The notes under the pieces were generated by a model, which had not been told where the DNA came from, did no database searches, and saw only the letters and a list, made by a program, of their open reading frames with translations. Positions 42,968 to 51,978 of a stretch of 64,000 nucleotides of DNA are shown here, one piece after another (position 1 is the first letter of the stretch; every line of letters starts with the position of its first letter). Source of the stretch: Gemmatimonas phototrophica (GTDB lineage: Bacteria; Gemmatimonadota; Gemmatimonadetes; Gemmatimonadales; Gemmatimonadaceae); assembly GCA_945869195.1 (NCBI GenBank), contig CAMBNV010000005.1:124001-188000 (forward strand), written 5' to 3'. A program made the position numbers and the translations under genes.

Positions 42968-45438
42968 GTGAACTCCGCGACGGTCACGCCGGCGCCGCCC
43001 TCGTTCCAGGCGCCGAGTCGAAAGTTTTTCACGCGCTTGTCACCCTTGAGCATCTGGGTCACGCGCTCACGCAGCGCTCCGGTGCCCTTGCCGTGGATGA
43101 TCCGCAGCACGGCCAGGTCGGCGCGGAAGGCGCCGTCGAGCGCCTGCACGACGAGCTCGTCGATCTCGTGCACGCGCACGCCACGGAGATCGACTTCGGG
43201 GTTCGCGTCGACCTCGGGCGCGTCGATCCGCACCATCTCGACACGTTCGTCCCGCAGGTGGCGCGCGGAGAGCCGCCGCAGCGTGTCGAAGGGCACCGTG
43301 AGCTTGAGCGACCCGACCGTGACGACCGCGTCGACGCCGCGCCGTTCGAGCAACTTCCCCGCCTTGCCGCCGAGGGTCCCGACCGCGACCGCATCACCCG
43401 GGACGAGCGCGAGGAGAGTCGAGACAACGCGCCCGCTGGAGGAGCGCGCCTCGCTGGCGTCGGCGCGTCCGCGGGCGGCCGCGAGTGTCGCGTCACGATC
43501 GGCCGCGTCGAGCTGCTCGAGCGCCTGCTGCTCGTTGGCCGCGCGCACCTCGAGCCCACGCCGCGCTTCGACTGCCCGCGCGTCGATCGCCGAGGCACCG
43601 GCCGCCTTGAGGTCCCTGATCGTGCGCTCGACTTCCTTGCGCGCCTCCAGCAGGTAGCGCCGCGTCTCCTTGCGCGATTCGCGTTCGAAAGCGCGCTCCT
43701 GCTCCCTCAGCGTTTGCTCACGCACCGCGAGGCGATCCGCCTGCCACTGCTGGTGCTCCTGGGTCGAGGCGACCTCTCGCTCACGCGTGCCAAGCCCCTC
43801 GGCCCGGCGCTCAACATCCGCGAGCAGGGCGCTCAGGTCGCGCTCCATCTGGGGCACCCGCTCTTCGGCCCGCACGAGTACGGCGGCGGGCATGTTGAGC
43901 CGTCGCGCAATCGCAATGCCATACGAGCGGCCCGGGATCCCCTTGATGAGGCGATACGTCGGCGCGAGACGGTCGGCGTCGAACTGCAACGAGGCGTTCA
44001 CCACGCCCGGCACCTCACTCGCGAGTTCCTTGAGCGCGCCAAGGTGCGTGGTCGCGACCGTGGTCGTGCCGCGCCGGGTGAGCTCCTCGAGGATCGCGCC
44101 GCCAAGGGCCGCCCCCTCGAGCGGATCGGTGCCCGAGCCGAGTTCATCGACGAGGACGAGCGCGTCGGCCGAGGCCCCCTCGAGGATCGCCGTCAGATGC
44201 TTGAGATGCGCGCTGAATGTCGAGAGCGAGGCCTCGAGACTCTGCTCGTCACCGATATCGGCGAAGATGTCGTCGAAGCAGGGCACTCTGCTCAGCGGCC
44301 CCACCGGGGCGGGGATCCCACTCTGCACCATCAACGAACAGAGTGCGAGGGCCTTGAGCAGGACCGTCTTGCCGCCGGTGTTCGGGCCCGACACAAGCAG
44401 GGTGCGCTCATCGGGGTGCATCGCCAGGTCAAACGACACCACACTCACCCCCTGGGCCAGGAGCAGCGGATGCCGCCCCTCGCGCAGGTGAAAACCCTCG
44501 CGTGCTGCGACGAGTTCAGCGTCGGCACAGTGGGCCGCGAGCGCATAGCGCGCACGACCGTAGAGCGCGTCGAGCGCGATGAGGGCCTCGAGCGCCGCGC
44601 AGAGGGCGGCATGCTCCGGCCGAAGCGTCTCGGTGAGTTCGAGGAGGATCCGCTCACATTCTGCCATCTCCTCGGCGTCGAGTTCTCGAATGCGATTCCC
44701 CGCTTCGACGGCCGCCGGCGGTTCAACAAAGAGCGTCTGCCCTGAATGCGAACTGTCGTGCACGATGCCCCCGAGCGATCCCCGCCCCTCACGGCGCACC
44801 GGGATCACATAGCGGCCGTTGCGCAGCGTGACGGACGCGTCGTCCACGCGGTGATGCGATTCAAGGTTCGCCATCAGGCGCTCGAGCAGCCGCACCAGCT
44901 CCCCCTCGGCGCCTCGCATCTCGCGGCGAATCCGGCGCAGCGGCGGCGACGCATCGTCCTTGATCTCGCCGTCCTCCGTGAGCACCTGGTCGAGTCGTCG
45001 CTCGATCGCTTCGCGCGCGAACAGCGCGTCGGCATATTCGGAGAGCACCGCGCGGGCGACCGGCGCTTTAGCGTCATCGCCGAGCGCCGCCAGCGTCCGG
45101 CGCGACGACTGCAACAGCACTATAGCGCTCCGCAGTTCCCTGCCGGTCCAGACCGTGCCCATGACGCGCAATCGCGTGAGCGCGTCGTGGAGGTCGGGGA
45201 CCGACTCAGAGCGCCAGCCGCCCTCGCCGGTGACGAGGAGGCGCATCGCCGCGACCCGCTGGTGCTCCGCGCGGAGGCGGCCGAGCGCCTCGTCACGCTC
45301 CAGGTGGGTCCCCCCGACCGCGTGCGGACGCAGGGCGCGAATACGCGCGCCGCCCAGCGCACTGGCCGCATGGCCCGCGACGTGATCGAGCAGCCGCGCG
45401 AACTCGAGGACCTCGAGGGCGTGCGCCTGAAAGGTCAC
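42964..45438 (-). CDS. mutS2: Endonuclease MutS2
   Basis: 824 residues. MutS-type ATPase with SGPNTGGKT (Walker A), LVLVDELGSGTDP (Walker B) and TTHLGALKEL; coiled-coil region with many Arg/Glu; C-terminal Smr nuclease with DLRGVRVHE and HGKGTGALR. MutS2 acts on recombination intermediates and, in some bacteria, on collided ribosomes. Overlaps both neighbours by four bases. Confidence 0.95.
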   Translation of the reverse strand: MTFQAHALEVLEFARLLDHVAGHAASALGGARIRALRPHAVGGTHLERDEALGRLRAEHQRVAAMRLLVTGEGGWRSESVPDLHDALTRLRVMGTVWTGRELRSAIVLLQSSRRTLAALGDDAKAPVARAVLSEYADALFAREAIERRLDQVLTEDGEIKDDASPPLRRIRREMRGAEGELVRLLERLMANLESHHRVDDASVTLRNGRYVIPVRREGRGSLGGIVHDSSHSGQTLFVEPPAAVEAGNRIRELDAEEMAECERILLELTETLRPEHAALCAALEALIALDALYGRARYALAAHCADAELVAAREGFHLREGRHPLLLAQGVSVVSFDLAMHPDERTLLVSGPNTGGKTVLLKALALCSLMVQSGIPAPVGPLSRVPCFDDIFADIGDEQSLEASLSTFSAHLKHLTAILEGASADALVLVDELGSGTDPLEGAALGGAILEELTRRGTTTVATTHLGALKELASEVPGVVNASLQFDADRLAPTYRLIKGIPGRSYGIAIARRLNMPAAVLVRAEERVPQMERDLSALLADVERRAEGLGTREREVASTQEHQQWQADRLAVREQTLREQERAFERESRKETRRYLLEARKEVERTIRDLKAAGASAIDARAVEARRGLEVRAANEQQALEQLDAADRDATLAAARGRADASEARSSSGRVVSTLLALVPGDAVAVGTLGGKAGKLLERRGVDAVVTVGSLKLTVPFDTLRRLSARHLRDERVEMVRIDAPEVDANPEVDLRGVRVHEIDELVVQALDGAFRADLAVLRIIHGKGTGALRERVTQMLKGDKRVKNFRLGAWNEGGAGVTVAEFT

Positions 45439-45878
45439 GTGGGCGGACCGAGTTCCTCGCGCGCGATGCGGTTGATCACGGTGCCATCGAGCCGGCCCTT
45501 GAAGGCGGGCATCACCTTGCCCATCACGGCGCCGATGTTCGTGGCACCGGCGGCAATGGCTGCGCGAACCGCGGCGCGGACTTCGTCATCCGAGGGCGCC
45601 GCAGGGAGCCAGACCGCGAGGGCCTCGGCTTCCTGCCGTTCCACGGCGGCCAGTTCGGTGCGTCCGGCCTGTTCATACATTCCGACGGACTCCCGCCGAC
45701 GCTTGATCGCCTTGCGGAGCACCTCGACGACGTCCTCGTCGACGAGGGCCCGCTGCAGTTCGATCTCGCGATTTTTGATCTCCGACAGCACGGTACCGAG
45801 CAACAGGACGTGTGCTTTGTCCTGCGCCTTACGGGCGAGATTGAGTTCGTCCTGGAACCGTGCGGCCAGCGCCGACAT
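45435..45878 (-). CDS. GatB/YqeY-domain protein
   Basis: 147 residues from the ATG at 45878, which shares its A with the rpsU stop (TGATG). Family features: LARKAQDKAHVLLLGTVLSEIKN and the C-terminal GAVMGKVMPAFKGRLDG, as in YqeY, a relative of the tRNA-binding tail of GatB. Usually found beside rpsU; function probably in tRNA or ribosome quality. Confidence 0.9.
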   Translation of the reverse strand: MSALAARFQDELNLARKAQDKAHVLLLGTVLSEIKNREIELQRALVDEDVVEVLRKAIKRRRESVGMYEQAGRTELAAVERQEAEALAVWLPAAPSDDEVRAAVRAAIAAGATNIGAVMGKVMPAFKGRLDGTVINRIAREELGPPT

Positions 45879-46066
45879 CAGGTGGAGCGTGTGCGACGAT
45901 TCTTGCGTTGCGCGGTATTGAGCTTCCGCTTCCGCTTCTCGCTGGGCTTCTCGTAGTGGCGATGCTTGCGGAGGTCCGAAAGGATCCCGGCCTTCTCGCA
46001 CTTCTTCTTAAAGCGCTTTAGCGCGCGTTCGAAGTTTTCGTCATCGTGAATGATGATTTCCGACAA
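45878..46066 (-). CDS. rpsU: 30S ribosomal protein S21, TTG start
   Basis: 62 residues with [17 protein letters not shown] and a basic tail typical of S21. No ATG or GTG is available; the frame begins with TTG at 46066 preceded by GGGGGGAAG. It has its own promoter at 46131 and is coupled to the YqeY-like gene. Confidence 0.92.
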   Translation of the reverse strand: MSEIIIHDDENFERALKRFKKKCEKAGILSDLRKHRHYEKPSEKRKRKLNTAQRKNRRTRST

Positions 46067-46130
46067 ACTGGTCTTCCCCCCTTCGTGGCGTTTGTGCGCC
46101 GGCTGGGGACTGAGGTGATGTGAACCCACA

Positions 46131-46159
46131 AAGCTAGACAGCGACGCGACGTGAAGCAA
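46131..46159 (-). promoter_or_regulatory. Promoter of rpsU
   Basis: TTGCTT (46154-46159), 17 bases, TAGCTT (46131-46136) on the minus strand. The leader would be about 55 to 60 bases. Confidence 0.6.
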
Positions 46160-46179
46160 GCGGACGGGACCGACGCGAA

Positions 46180-46518
46180 TCACCCCGGAGGCCACCCCTG
46201 GCTTCGCCCGCCCAATAGGTGCAGATGCAGATGCCCGACCGATTGGCCCCCATCCACCCCGGTGTTGATGACGCACCGGTACCCCGAGGCAGCGATCCCC
46301 TCGCTGCGCGCCACCTGCTGGGCCAGCATCGACATCGCCCCGACGGTGCTGGCATCGGTGACATCCTCGAGCGAGCCGAAGTGCGCCTTGGGAATGACTA
46401 GCAGATGCACCGGCGCCTGGGGGGCGATGTCCCGAAACGCGAGACACTCCTCCGTCTCCGCGACCCTGGCGACGGGAATCTCCCCGCGCACGATCCGACA
46501 GAAGAGGCAGTCAGTCAT
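46180..46518 (-). CDS. HIT-family nucleotide hydrolase
   Basis: 112 residues. Histidine triad GHLHLHLL at 95-102 (His96, His98, His100), with Cys4/Cys7 (CLFC) as a zinc pair. Hint-type enzymes hydrolyse nucleoside phosphoramidates or dinucleoside polyphosphates. Overlaps rsmE by four bases. Confidence 0.92.
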   Translation of the reverse strand: MTDCLFCRIVRGEIPVARVAETEECLAFRDIAPQAPVHLLVIPKAHFGSLEDVTDASTVGAMSMLAQQVARSEGIAASGYRCVINTGVDGGQSVGHLHLHLLGGRSQGWPPG

Positions 46519-47345
46519 CGCGCCACCGTGGTGGGATCGCCACTGTTCGCGCGAGCGTTCGGGTCGGCGTTCGGGCCAGCGTTTGCGCCGGGGTCCGCGG
46601 CCAGCTCGAGCATTGCCCGGACGGCCGCGAGCCCCGACTGCGCCGCCGTCTCGAAACGGAGGACGTTGCGACCGAGGGTGACCGGCACGAATCCTCCGGC
46701 CCGCAACGCCTCGAGTTCTGCCGGCTCGAACCCCCCTTCTGGGCCTACGGCGAGCGTGACCGATGGGACCGATTCACCCCGATCTCTCGCGGCAGCAAGC
46801 ACCGGCATGAGCACCTCGAAAAGTGGACGGCCGCCCTGCTGCATCACCAGACAGGCCCCCGAGGGGGTCGCGGCGATCGCGTGCTCGAGTGTGGCATCGG
46901 GGTAGAGCACGGGAAGGAACGCCCCCTGGCTCTGCTCTAAGGCGCCCGCCATCCGCGCTCTCACTTTCTGCTGAAAGGTCGAGCCCTCACCACGCGGGTT
47001 CACATGCTTGCTGCGTCGGTAGGACACCGGCCGCCAACTCGCGAGCTCCAACTCCGTGGCCTTCTCCGCGAGCCAGAGCATCCGGTCCTTGTCGGCGACC
47101 GGCACCAGTAGATGGATCGGCGCCGGGGGCACGACCGCGGTAACGGTCTCCACGCTGACGATCGCATGCCGCTTCGCGAGTTGCGTGAGCACGCCTTCAC
47201 CACGCATCCCCGATCCGTCCACGAGCCCGACGCGCACCCCGGTCTCCAGGCGACGTACGCGCATGTGGTGCGCTGCCTCCTCGCCGAGCGTGACGTGGCC
47301 AGGCTCCGAGAATGGATCATCGGTCACGAACGTGGGCAGACTCAT
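46515..47345 (-). CDS. rsmE: 16S rRNA (U1498) N3-methyltransferase
   Basis: 276 residues from the ATG at 47345, overlapping the prmA stop (ATGA). N-terminal PUA-like domain (HHMRVRRLETGVRV), SPOUT methyltransferase with AVGPEGGFEPAEL and the knot LGRNVLRFETA. The last about 25 residues (Pro/Asn/Ala repeats) extend past the family's normal end. Confidence 0.93.
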   Translation of the reverse strand: MSLPTFVTDDPFSEPGHVTLGEEAAHHMRVRRLETGVRVGLVDGSGMRGEGVLTQLAKRHAIVSVETVTAVVPPAPIHLLVPVADKDRMLWLAEKATELELASWRPVSYRRSKHVNPRGEGSTFQQKVRARMAGALEQSQGAFLPVLYPDATLEHAIAATPSGACLVMQQGGRPLFEVLMPVLAAARDRGESVPSVTLAVGPEGGFEPAELEALRAGGFVPVTLGRNVLRFETAAQSGLAAVRAMLELAADPGANAGPNADPNARANSGDPTTVAR

Positions 47346-48163
47346 CGCGCCACCTGCACCGACCACCACTGGTCTTCCTGATCCTCGGCCTCAACATGCC
47401 ATCCCTGCGCGCCGAGCTCCTCGAGCATCCGTGCGCGTTCCTCGATGAGGATGCCGCTGAGGATGACCACCCCGTCCGCCGTGAGCGACCGCGCGATGAG
47501 TGGCAGCAGCTCGACCAACACCGAGGAGATGATGTTCGCGAGGATGAGGCGCGCCGGCGCCACGATCGGCAGCAGCACGAAGGCATCGCCCTCGAGCACG
47601 GCAATGCGGTCCGCGACACCGTTGGCCTCGACATTCTCCTCGGCGTTGGCGATCGAATCATGATCGATCTCGATCGCGAAGGCGCGACCCGCACCCAGCT
47701 TGACGGCGGCGATCGCGAGAATCGCGCTCCCCGATCCGAGGTCGGCCACCGAGTCCCCGGCGCGGACGACCGACTGCAGCAGCCGTACCACGCCGCGCGT
47801 GGTCGGATGTTCCCCCGTGCCGAACGCCATCGCAGGTTCGATCACGACCGTCGTCGCCGGATCCATGCCGGTGGCAAGCCAGGGCGGCGTGACCGTCAGC
47901 CTGCCGAGCTGGTGGGAGGTAATGCGGTCGCGCCAGCGCTCGGACCAGTCGACGTCTTCAAGGGCGCCGGTCTCTGCCGTCATCGTGGCGTCGCTCGCCC
48001 GCACCTGTGCGATGAAGAGCAGCGGGTCCTGCTCCGCGGGGAGATGCGTGATCAGGCGGGTGGCGTCCTCGTGCACGCCTTCAGCGCCCGCGACGAACAT
48101 CGCGGCGGCGACGGCGGCGGCGCGATCAGGATGTGAGGGGGTCAGCTGAACGCGGTGCCACAT
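47342..48163 (-). CDS. prmA: Ribosomal protein L11 methyltransferase
   Basis: 273 residues. Central AFGTGEHPTTR, SAM motif DLGSGSAILAIAA and RLILANIISSVL, all PrmA features. Trimethylates L11. Coupled to rsmE and 56 bases downstream of dnaJ. Confidence 0.9.
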   Translation of the reverse strand: MWHRVQLTPSHPDRAAAVAAAMFVAGAEGVHEDATRLITHLPAEQDPLLFIAQVRASDATMTAETGALEDVDWSERWRDRITSHQLGRLTVTPPWLATGMDPATTVVIEPAMAFGTGEHPTTRGVVRLLQSVVRAGDSVADLGSGSAILAIAAVKLGAGRAFAIEIDHDSIANAEENVEANGVADRIAVLEGDAFVLLPIVAPARLILANIISSVLVELLPLIARSLTADGVVILSGILIEERARMLEELGAQGWHVEAEDQEDQWWSVQVAR

Positions 48164-48219
48164 GCGGGGGCGGGGTGCGGGGGGCGGAGGCCTAAGGGAC
48201 GATGCGGAACGTCACTGCA

Positions 48220-49359
48220 TTATCCAGAAATCGCGTCCTTCATCTTCGCCCAGAATCCTTTCGCGCGCTGCTCCGGGAGCTTGGCCTGAATCTCCTGTAG
48301 CTGCTCGATCAACCGTTTCTCTTCGCGGCCAGCGGCCTGTGGCGTCCAGACGTGCACCCGCACATGGAGGTTGCCAACACCGCTGGCATTGACGCGCGGG
48401 AGGCCCTTGCCGCGCATCGTGAAGAGCTGTCCGCTCTGAGTGCCGGAGGGAACTTTCAACGCGAGCGCGCCGGTCACCCCCGGCACCACGATCTCCGCGC
48501 CAAGTACCACCTGGGCATACGTGACGAGCGACTCGCAGTAGAGGTCCTCGCCGTCCCGTTCGAAGCGTTCGTCCTCGAGGACCTCAAAGACCACGAGCAC
48601 GTCGCCACGCGGCCCACCGCGCACGCCGGCGTTGCCGACGCCGCGCAGGTGCATGTACTGACCCGTGGCAACCCCAGCCGGGACCTTGACGTCGATCCTG
48701 TGATCACCGCGCTGCCGACCTTCGCCGCGGCACGATTTGCAGGGGCTGAGGATCATCACGCCCTCGCCCCGACAGGTTGGACAGGGGGCGACGCTGACGA
48801 ACTGACCGAAGAAGCTCTGCTGCGCGCGTCGCACCTCGCCATGGCCAGCGCAGGTCGTGCAGCGCTGGGTCGTCGTGCCCGGCTCCGCGCCGACTCCCGC
48901 GCAGCGCCCACAGGGGTCGAGCAGCTTCATCTGGACCTGTTTGGCAACACCGGTCGCGACCTCGAGCATCGTAAGGTCGAGCGCGACCTTCAGATCGGCG
49001 CCGGCAGGCGGACCGGCCTGCCGACTTCCACCACCGGCACCACCGAAGAGGTCGCCAAGACCGAAGTCGCGCATAAAAATGCCGAGCGCTTCGGAGAGAT
49101 CCACATGGTGAAAGCCCGCCGCCCCGCCCGCCCCGCCACCGCGCAACCCGGCCTCGCCGTAGCGGTCGAAGGCCGCGCGCTTCTGCGGATCACGCAGGAC
49201 GTCGTACGCCTCGCTGATCTCCTTAAACTTTTCTTCGGCTTCTTTCGCGCCCGCGTTGCGATCCGGGTGGAACTGCATCGCGAGCTTGCGATATGCCTGC
49301 TTGATCTCGTCGTCGGACGCACTCTTCGCGACGCCGAGCGTGGTGTAGAAATCGGCCAT
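48220..49359 (-). CDS. dnaJ: Chaperone protein DnaJ
   Basis: 379 residues. J domain with HPD in AMQFHPDRNAG, G-rich linker (GGGAGGAAGFHH), four CxxCxGxG zinc repeats (CGRCAGVG, CTTCAGHG, CPTCRGEG, CKSCRGEG) and the substrate-binding C-terminus. Hsp70 co-chaperone. Lies after hrcA, but no dnaK or grpE is in the window. Confidence 0.97.
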   Translation of the reverse strand: MADFYTTLGVAKSASDDEIKQAYRKLAMQFHPDRNAGAKEAEEKFKEISEAYDVLRDPQKRAAFDRYGEAGLRGGGAGGAAGFHHVDLSEALGIFMRDFGLGDLFGGAGGGSRQAGPPAGADLKVALDLTMLEVATGVAKQVQMKLLDPCGRCAGVGAEPGTTTQRCTTCAGHGEVRRAQQSFFGQFVSVAPCPTCRGEGVMILSPCKSCRGEGRQRGDHRIDVKVPAGVATGQYMHLRGVGNAGVRGGPRGDVLVVFEVLEDERFERDGEDLYCESLVTYAQVVLGAEIVVPGVTGALALKVPSGTQSGQLFTMRGKGLPRVNASGVGNLHVRVHVWTPQAAGREEKRLIEQLQEIQAKLPEQRAKGFWAKMKDAISG

Positions 49360-49468
49360 GTGCGGACGGCAGGGTGACTGGCCACTGCCGCGCTGGCGGG
49401 GCCACTGCGGAAGTTAATCGCTCCCAGGCCACGGCGGTGCCATGGGGAACAACCCATCGCCGCGGGCG

Positions 49469-50527
49469 CTAGGTCAGCAGATCCGAGACGAGCGACGACG
49501 TGTGCGAGACAAGGGAGATCACCTTCTCATACGGCATGCGCGTCGGCCCGATCACCCCGATGACCCCCGTGAGCGACCCCGCGCGGTATTCGGCGGTCAC
49601 CAGCGTGAGACCCCCGAGCAACAAGGAGCCGTGCTCGCCCCCAATCGTGATCGAGACACCGGTCGCCGCCGCTCCAGGCGCCGCGCCGCGGTCGCGCAGG
49701 AGCGTCGCGAGCTCTGAGCGTGTCTCGGTGAGCGTGATCAGACGCCGCATCGATTCTCCGCTCGCAAACTCGGGCTGCTCAACGAGCACGGAGGCCTGGC
49801 CGAGCACCACCGCCTCCGGATCGAGTGGCGAGACGACATCGAAGAGCGAATCGCCTTCCTGCAGAAAGATGTTGAGTAACTCGTGGACGTCGCCGCCGGG
49901 CGTCGCGTCTCGGAGCCGACTGCCGAGACTCGATCGAATCTCGGCGAGGGAGAGACCGCCCAAACGCTCGTTGAGCACCTGCTGAACCACGCCGATGGCG
50001 TCGTCGGCAATCTCGCCGCGGATCTCGATGAAGATCGTGCGGACAGTTCCACCCTTGAGGGTGAGCACAAGAATGAGCTTCTCGGCGGTCAGCCGAACGA
50101 GCTCGAGCTTGAGCAGGATGGTCTGTTCGAGACGTGGGCCAAGAGCCACCCCAAGCTCCTGCGTGAGCACGCCGAGCGACTGAGCCGCCCGCCGCAGGAT
50201 CGTCTCGATCGCCGAGCCGCCCCCGCCGATCTGCTCCGCGAGGCGGTCCCGATCGATCGCGGGGGGAGGCTCGACTCGCATGAGATCGTCGACGTACACG
50301 CGGTACGCCTTGTCGGTTGGAATGCGACCGGCGGAGGTGTGCGGATGAAAGAGGAAGCCCTTTTCCTCTAAGTCCGCCATCGTGTTGCGCACTGTCGCCG
50401 GCGAGACGCCGATTCCTGGCCGCCGAGAGATTGTCCTCGAGCCCGCCGGCTGGGCGGTCTCCACATACGAGCGGACGACGGCCTCTAAGACCCGGCGTTC
50501 GCGTTCTGAGAGCTCGTGGGCGGCCAT
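49469..50527 (-). CDS. hrcA: Heat-inducible transcription repressor HrcA
   Basis: 352 residues. N-terminal winged helix (LEAVVRSYVETAQPAGSRTI, SPATVRNTMADLEEKGFL, PHTSAGRIPTDKAYRVYV) and C-terminal GAF-like domain ending GVIGVIGPTRMPYEKVI. HrcA represses groE/dnaK genes through the CIRCE repeat with GroEL help. I do not see a CIRCE repeat in this window. Confidence 0.95.
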   Translation of the reverse strand: MAAHELSERERRVLEAVVRSYVETAQPAGSRTISRRPGIGVSPATVRNTMADLEEKGFLFHPHTSAGRIPTDKAYRVYVDDLMRVEPPPAIDRDRLAEQIGGGGSAIETILRRAAQSLGVLTQELGVALGPRLEQTILLKLELVRLTAEKLILVLTLKGGTVRTIFIEIRGEIADDAIGVVQQVLNERLGGLSLAEIRSSLGSRLRDATPGGDVHELLNIFLQEGDSLFDVVSPLDPEAVVLGQASVLVEQPEFASGESMRRLITLTETRSELATLLRDRGAAPGAAATGVSITIGGEHGSLLLGGLTLVTAEYRAGSLTGVIGVIGPTRMPYEKVISLVSHTSSLVSDLLT

Positions 50528-50537
50528 AAGTCGAAGA

Positions 50538-51698
50538 TTAGGAACGACTTCTGATGGAAGTCAAGGTTGCCGCAATCGCGTCCAGCCTGAGCCATCCCTG
50601 CGCGGAGAGCCTCAACGTCCCCTCGGTGACGGCAGCCCAGCCCTGTTCAATCCACGGAGCAACTGTCGTGAGCTCATTCTCACGGAGAGGCAGCCCGCCA
50701 GAAGTGCGCAGACCGAGGTAGACCTGCTCCGAGTCCCGCTCGGACTGGGTCAGGAGCTCGTCTCCTTCACGGGGGTCCTCGCCCCGCCCCACCCGACTCG
50801 CCCACTCGGCGTAGGCCGGAGCGTTCCAGCGGCGGGTACTTCCGTCGAAGCCGTGAGCCGAGGGACCCAGCCCGAGGTATGGCACCCCGCTCCAATACGC
50901 CGAGTTGTGCTGCGCCCGGTGCCCGGGGAGGCAGTAGTTGGACACTTCATAGTGCTCGAACCCTGACCCCCGGAGCTGTTCGTGCGCCTCCATAAACTCC
51001 GCCGCGTACCGCTCCTCCGGGGCCTCGACTACGTCGCCGCGAGCCGTCCAGCGCCCCAGCGGGGTCTTGGGCTCTACCGTCAGACCGTAGAGTGAGAGGT
51101 GGGTCGGCCGTAACTCCAGTGCCTGGGCGAGGTCTCGGGTCCAATCTCGGCGCACGGCCGCCGGCAGGGCAAAGATCAGGTCGAGAGAGATCTCGTTGAT
51201 GCCTGCGGCACGAAGGCTCTGGACGGCCTGGCGCGGGGCTGCAGCACCATGCCCTCGGTGCATCCACTCGAGCGCCCCGGGGTCAAAACTCTGCACGCCC
51301 AAAGAGACGCGGTTGACGCCGGCTGCGGCCCAGAGCGCGGCGGACTGCGACGTGATATCCTCGGGGTTCGCTTCTATGGTAATCTCACGATGTCCACTAA
51401 ATGTTGAAAACTTATCAACACCAGCCGAACGTCCAATCTCGTCGATAAGCCGAGCCAACCCAGGACCGCCGAGCTTGGATGGCGTTCCACCGCCAAGATA
51501 GATCGTCCGCAGCGAGGTCGCATCAAGCGCGATTTCGCGCATCACCAGTTCAGCCATAACGGCACGCACGAACGAATCCACCGGGACATTTTTTCGCACG
51601 GCGATCGCGAAGTCGCAGTAGGAGCAGCGACGTCCGCAAAACGGCACATGGATATAGACGTGTGGATAAACGACGTTTGGAGTATCCGTCTGGAGCAT
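50538..51698 (-). CDS. hemW: Radical SAM heme chaperone HemW
   Basis: 386 residues. Iron-sulfur motif HVPFCGRRCSYCDF: CxxxCxxC followed by DF rather than CxC, which separates HemW from coproporphyrinogen oxidase HemN. YLGGGTPSKL and NRVSLGVQSFD follow. HemW inserts heme into respiratory proteins. The hemW-hrcA-dnaJ order is common. Ten bases upstream of hrcA. Confidence 0.93.
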   Translation of the reverse strand: MLQTDTPNVVYPHVYIHVPFCGRRCSYCDFAIAVRKNVPVDSFVRAVMAELVMREIALDATSLRTIYLGGGTPSKLGGPGLARLIDEIGRSAGVDKFSTFSGHREITIEANPEDITSQSAALWAAAGVNRVSLGVQSFDPGALEWMHRGHGAAAPRQAVQSLRAAGINEISLDLIFALPAAVRRDWTRDLAQALELRPTHLSLYGLTVEPKTPLGRWTARGDVVEAPEERYAAEFMEAHEQLRGSGFEHYEVSNYCLPGHRAQHNSAYWSGVPYLGLGPSAHGFDGSTRRWNAPAYAEWASRVGRGEDPREGDELLTQSERDSEQVYLGLRTSGGLPLRENELTTVAPWIEQGWAAVTEGTLRLSAQGWLRLDAIAATLTSIRSRS

Positions 51699-51784
51699 GT
51701 TGGATTAGGGGGTGTGCGAGGAGGGAGGGGCTTCTTCGACTGCCGGCATTTACTTGGTGTAGAAGGTAGCCACGAACGGCCATA

Positions 51785-51895
51785 ATCGGGTCCTACGTCG
51801 AGATGATAATGACTTAATGTACTTTCTCAAACGCTTTAATAGCAACGAATTATGCGTTTAGCTTAATGTGTATTATAATGCCTGGAGAAGATGGA
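51785..51895. other. AT-rich segment in the hemW-dprA intergenic region
   Basis: Within the 280-bp gap (51699-51978) about 110 bp are strikingly AT-rich against a GC-rich background, with several TTAAT and TATAAT-like words. On the minus strand TTGCTA, 18 bases, TACATT could be the hemW promoter. No gene is seen. Confidence 0.6.
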
Positions 51896-51978
51896 AAATA
51901 TGACAGCCTCGTCGGTCCAGTGTCTGATTTCTGGTCGGATCAACCCTCCCCTAAGCCTCGGCGTCCCGGAGGCGGCGG

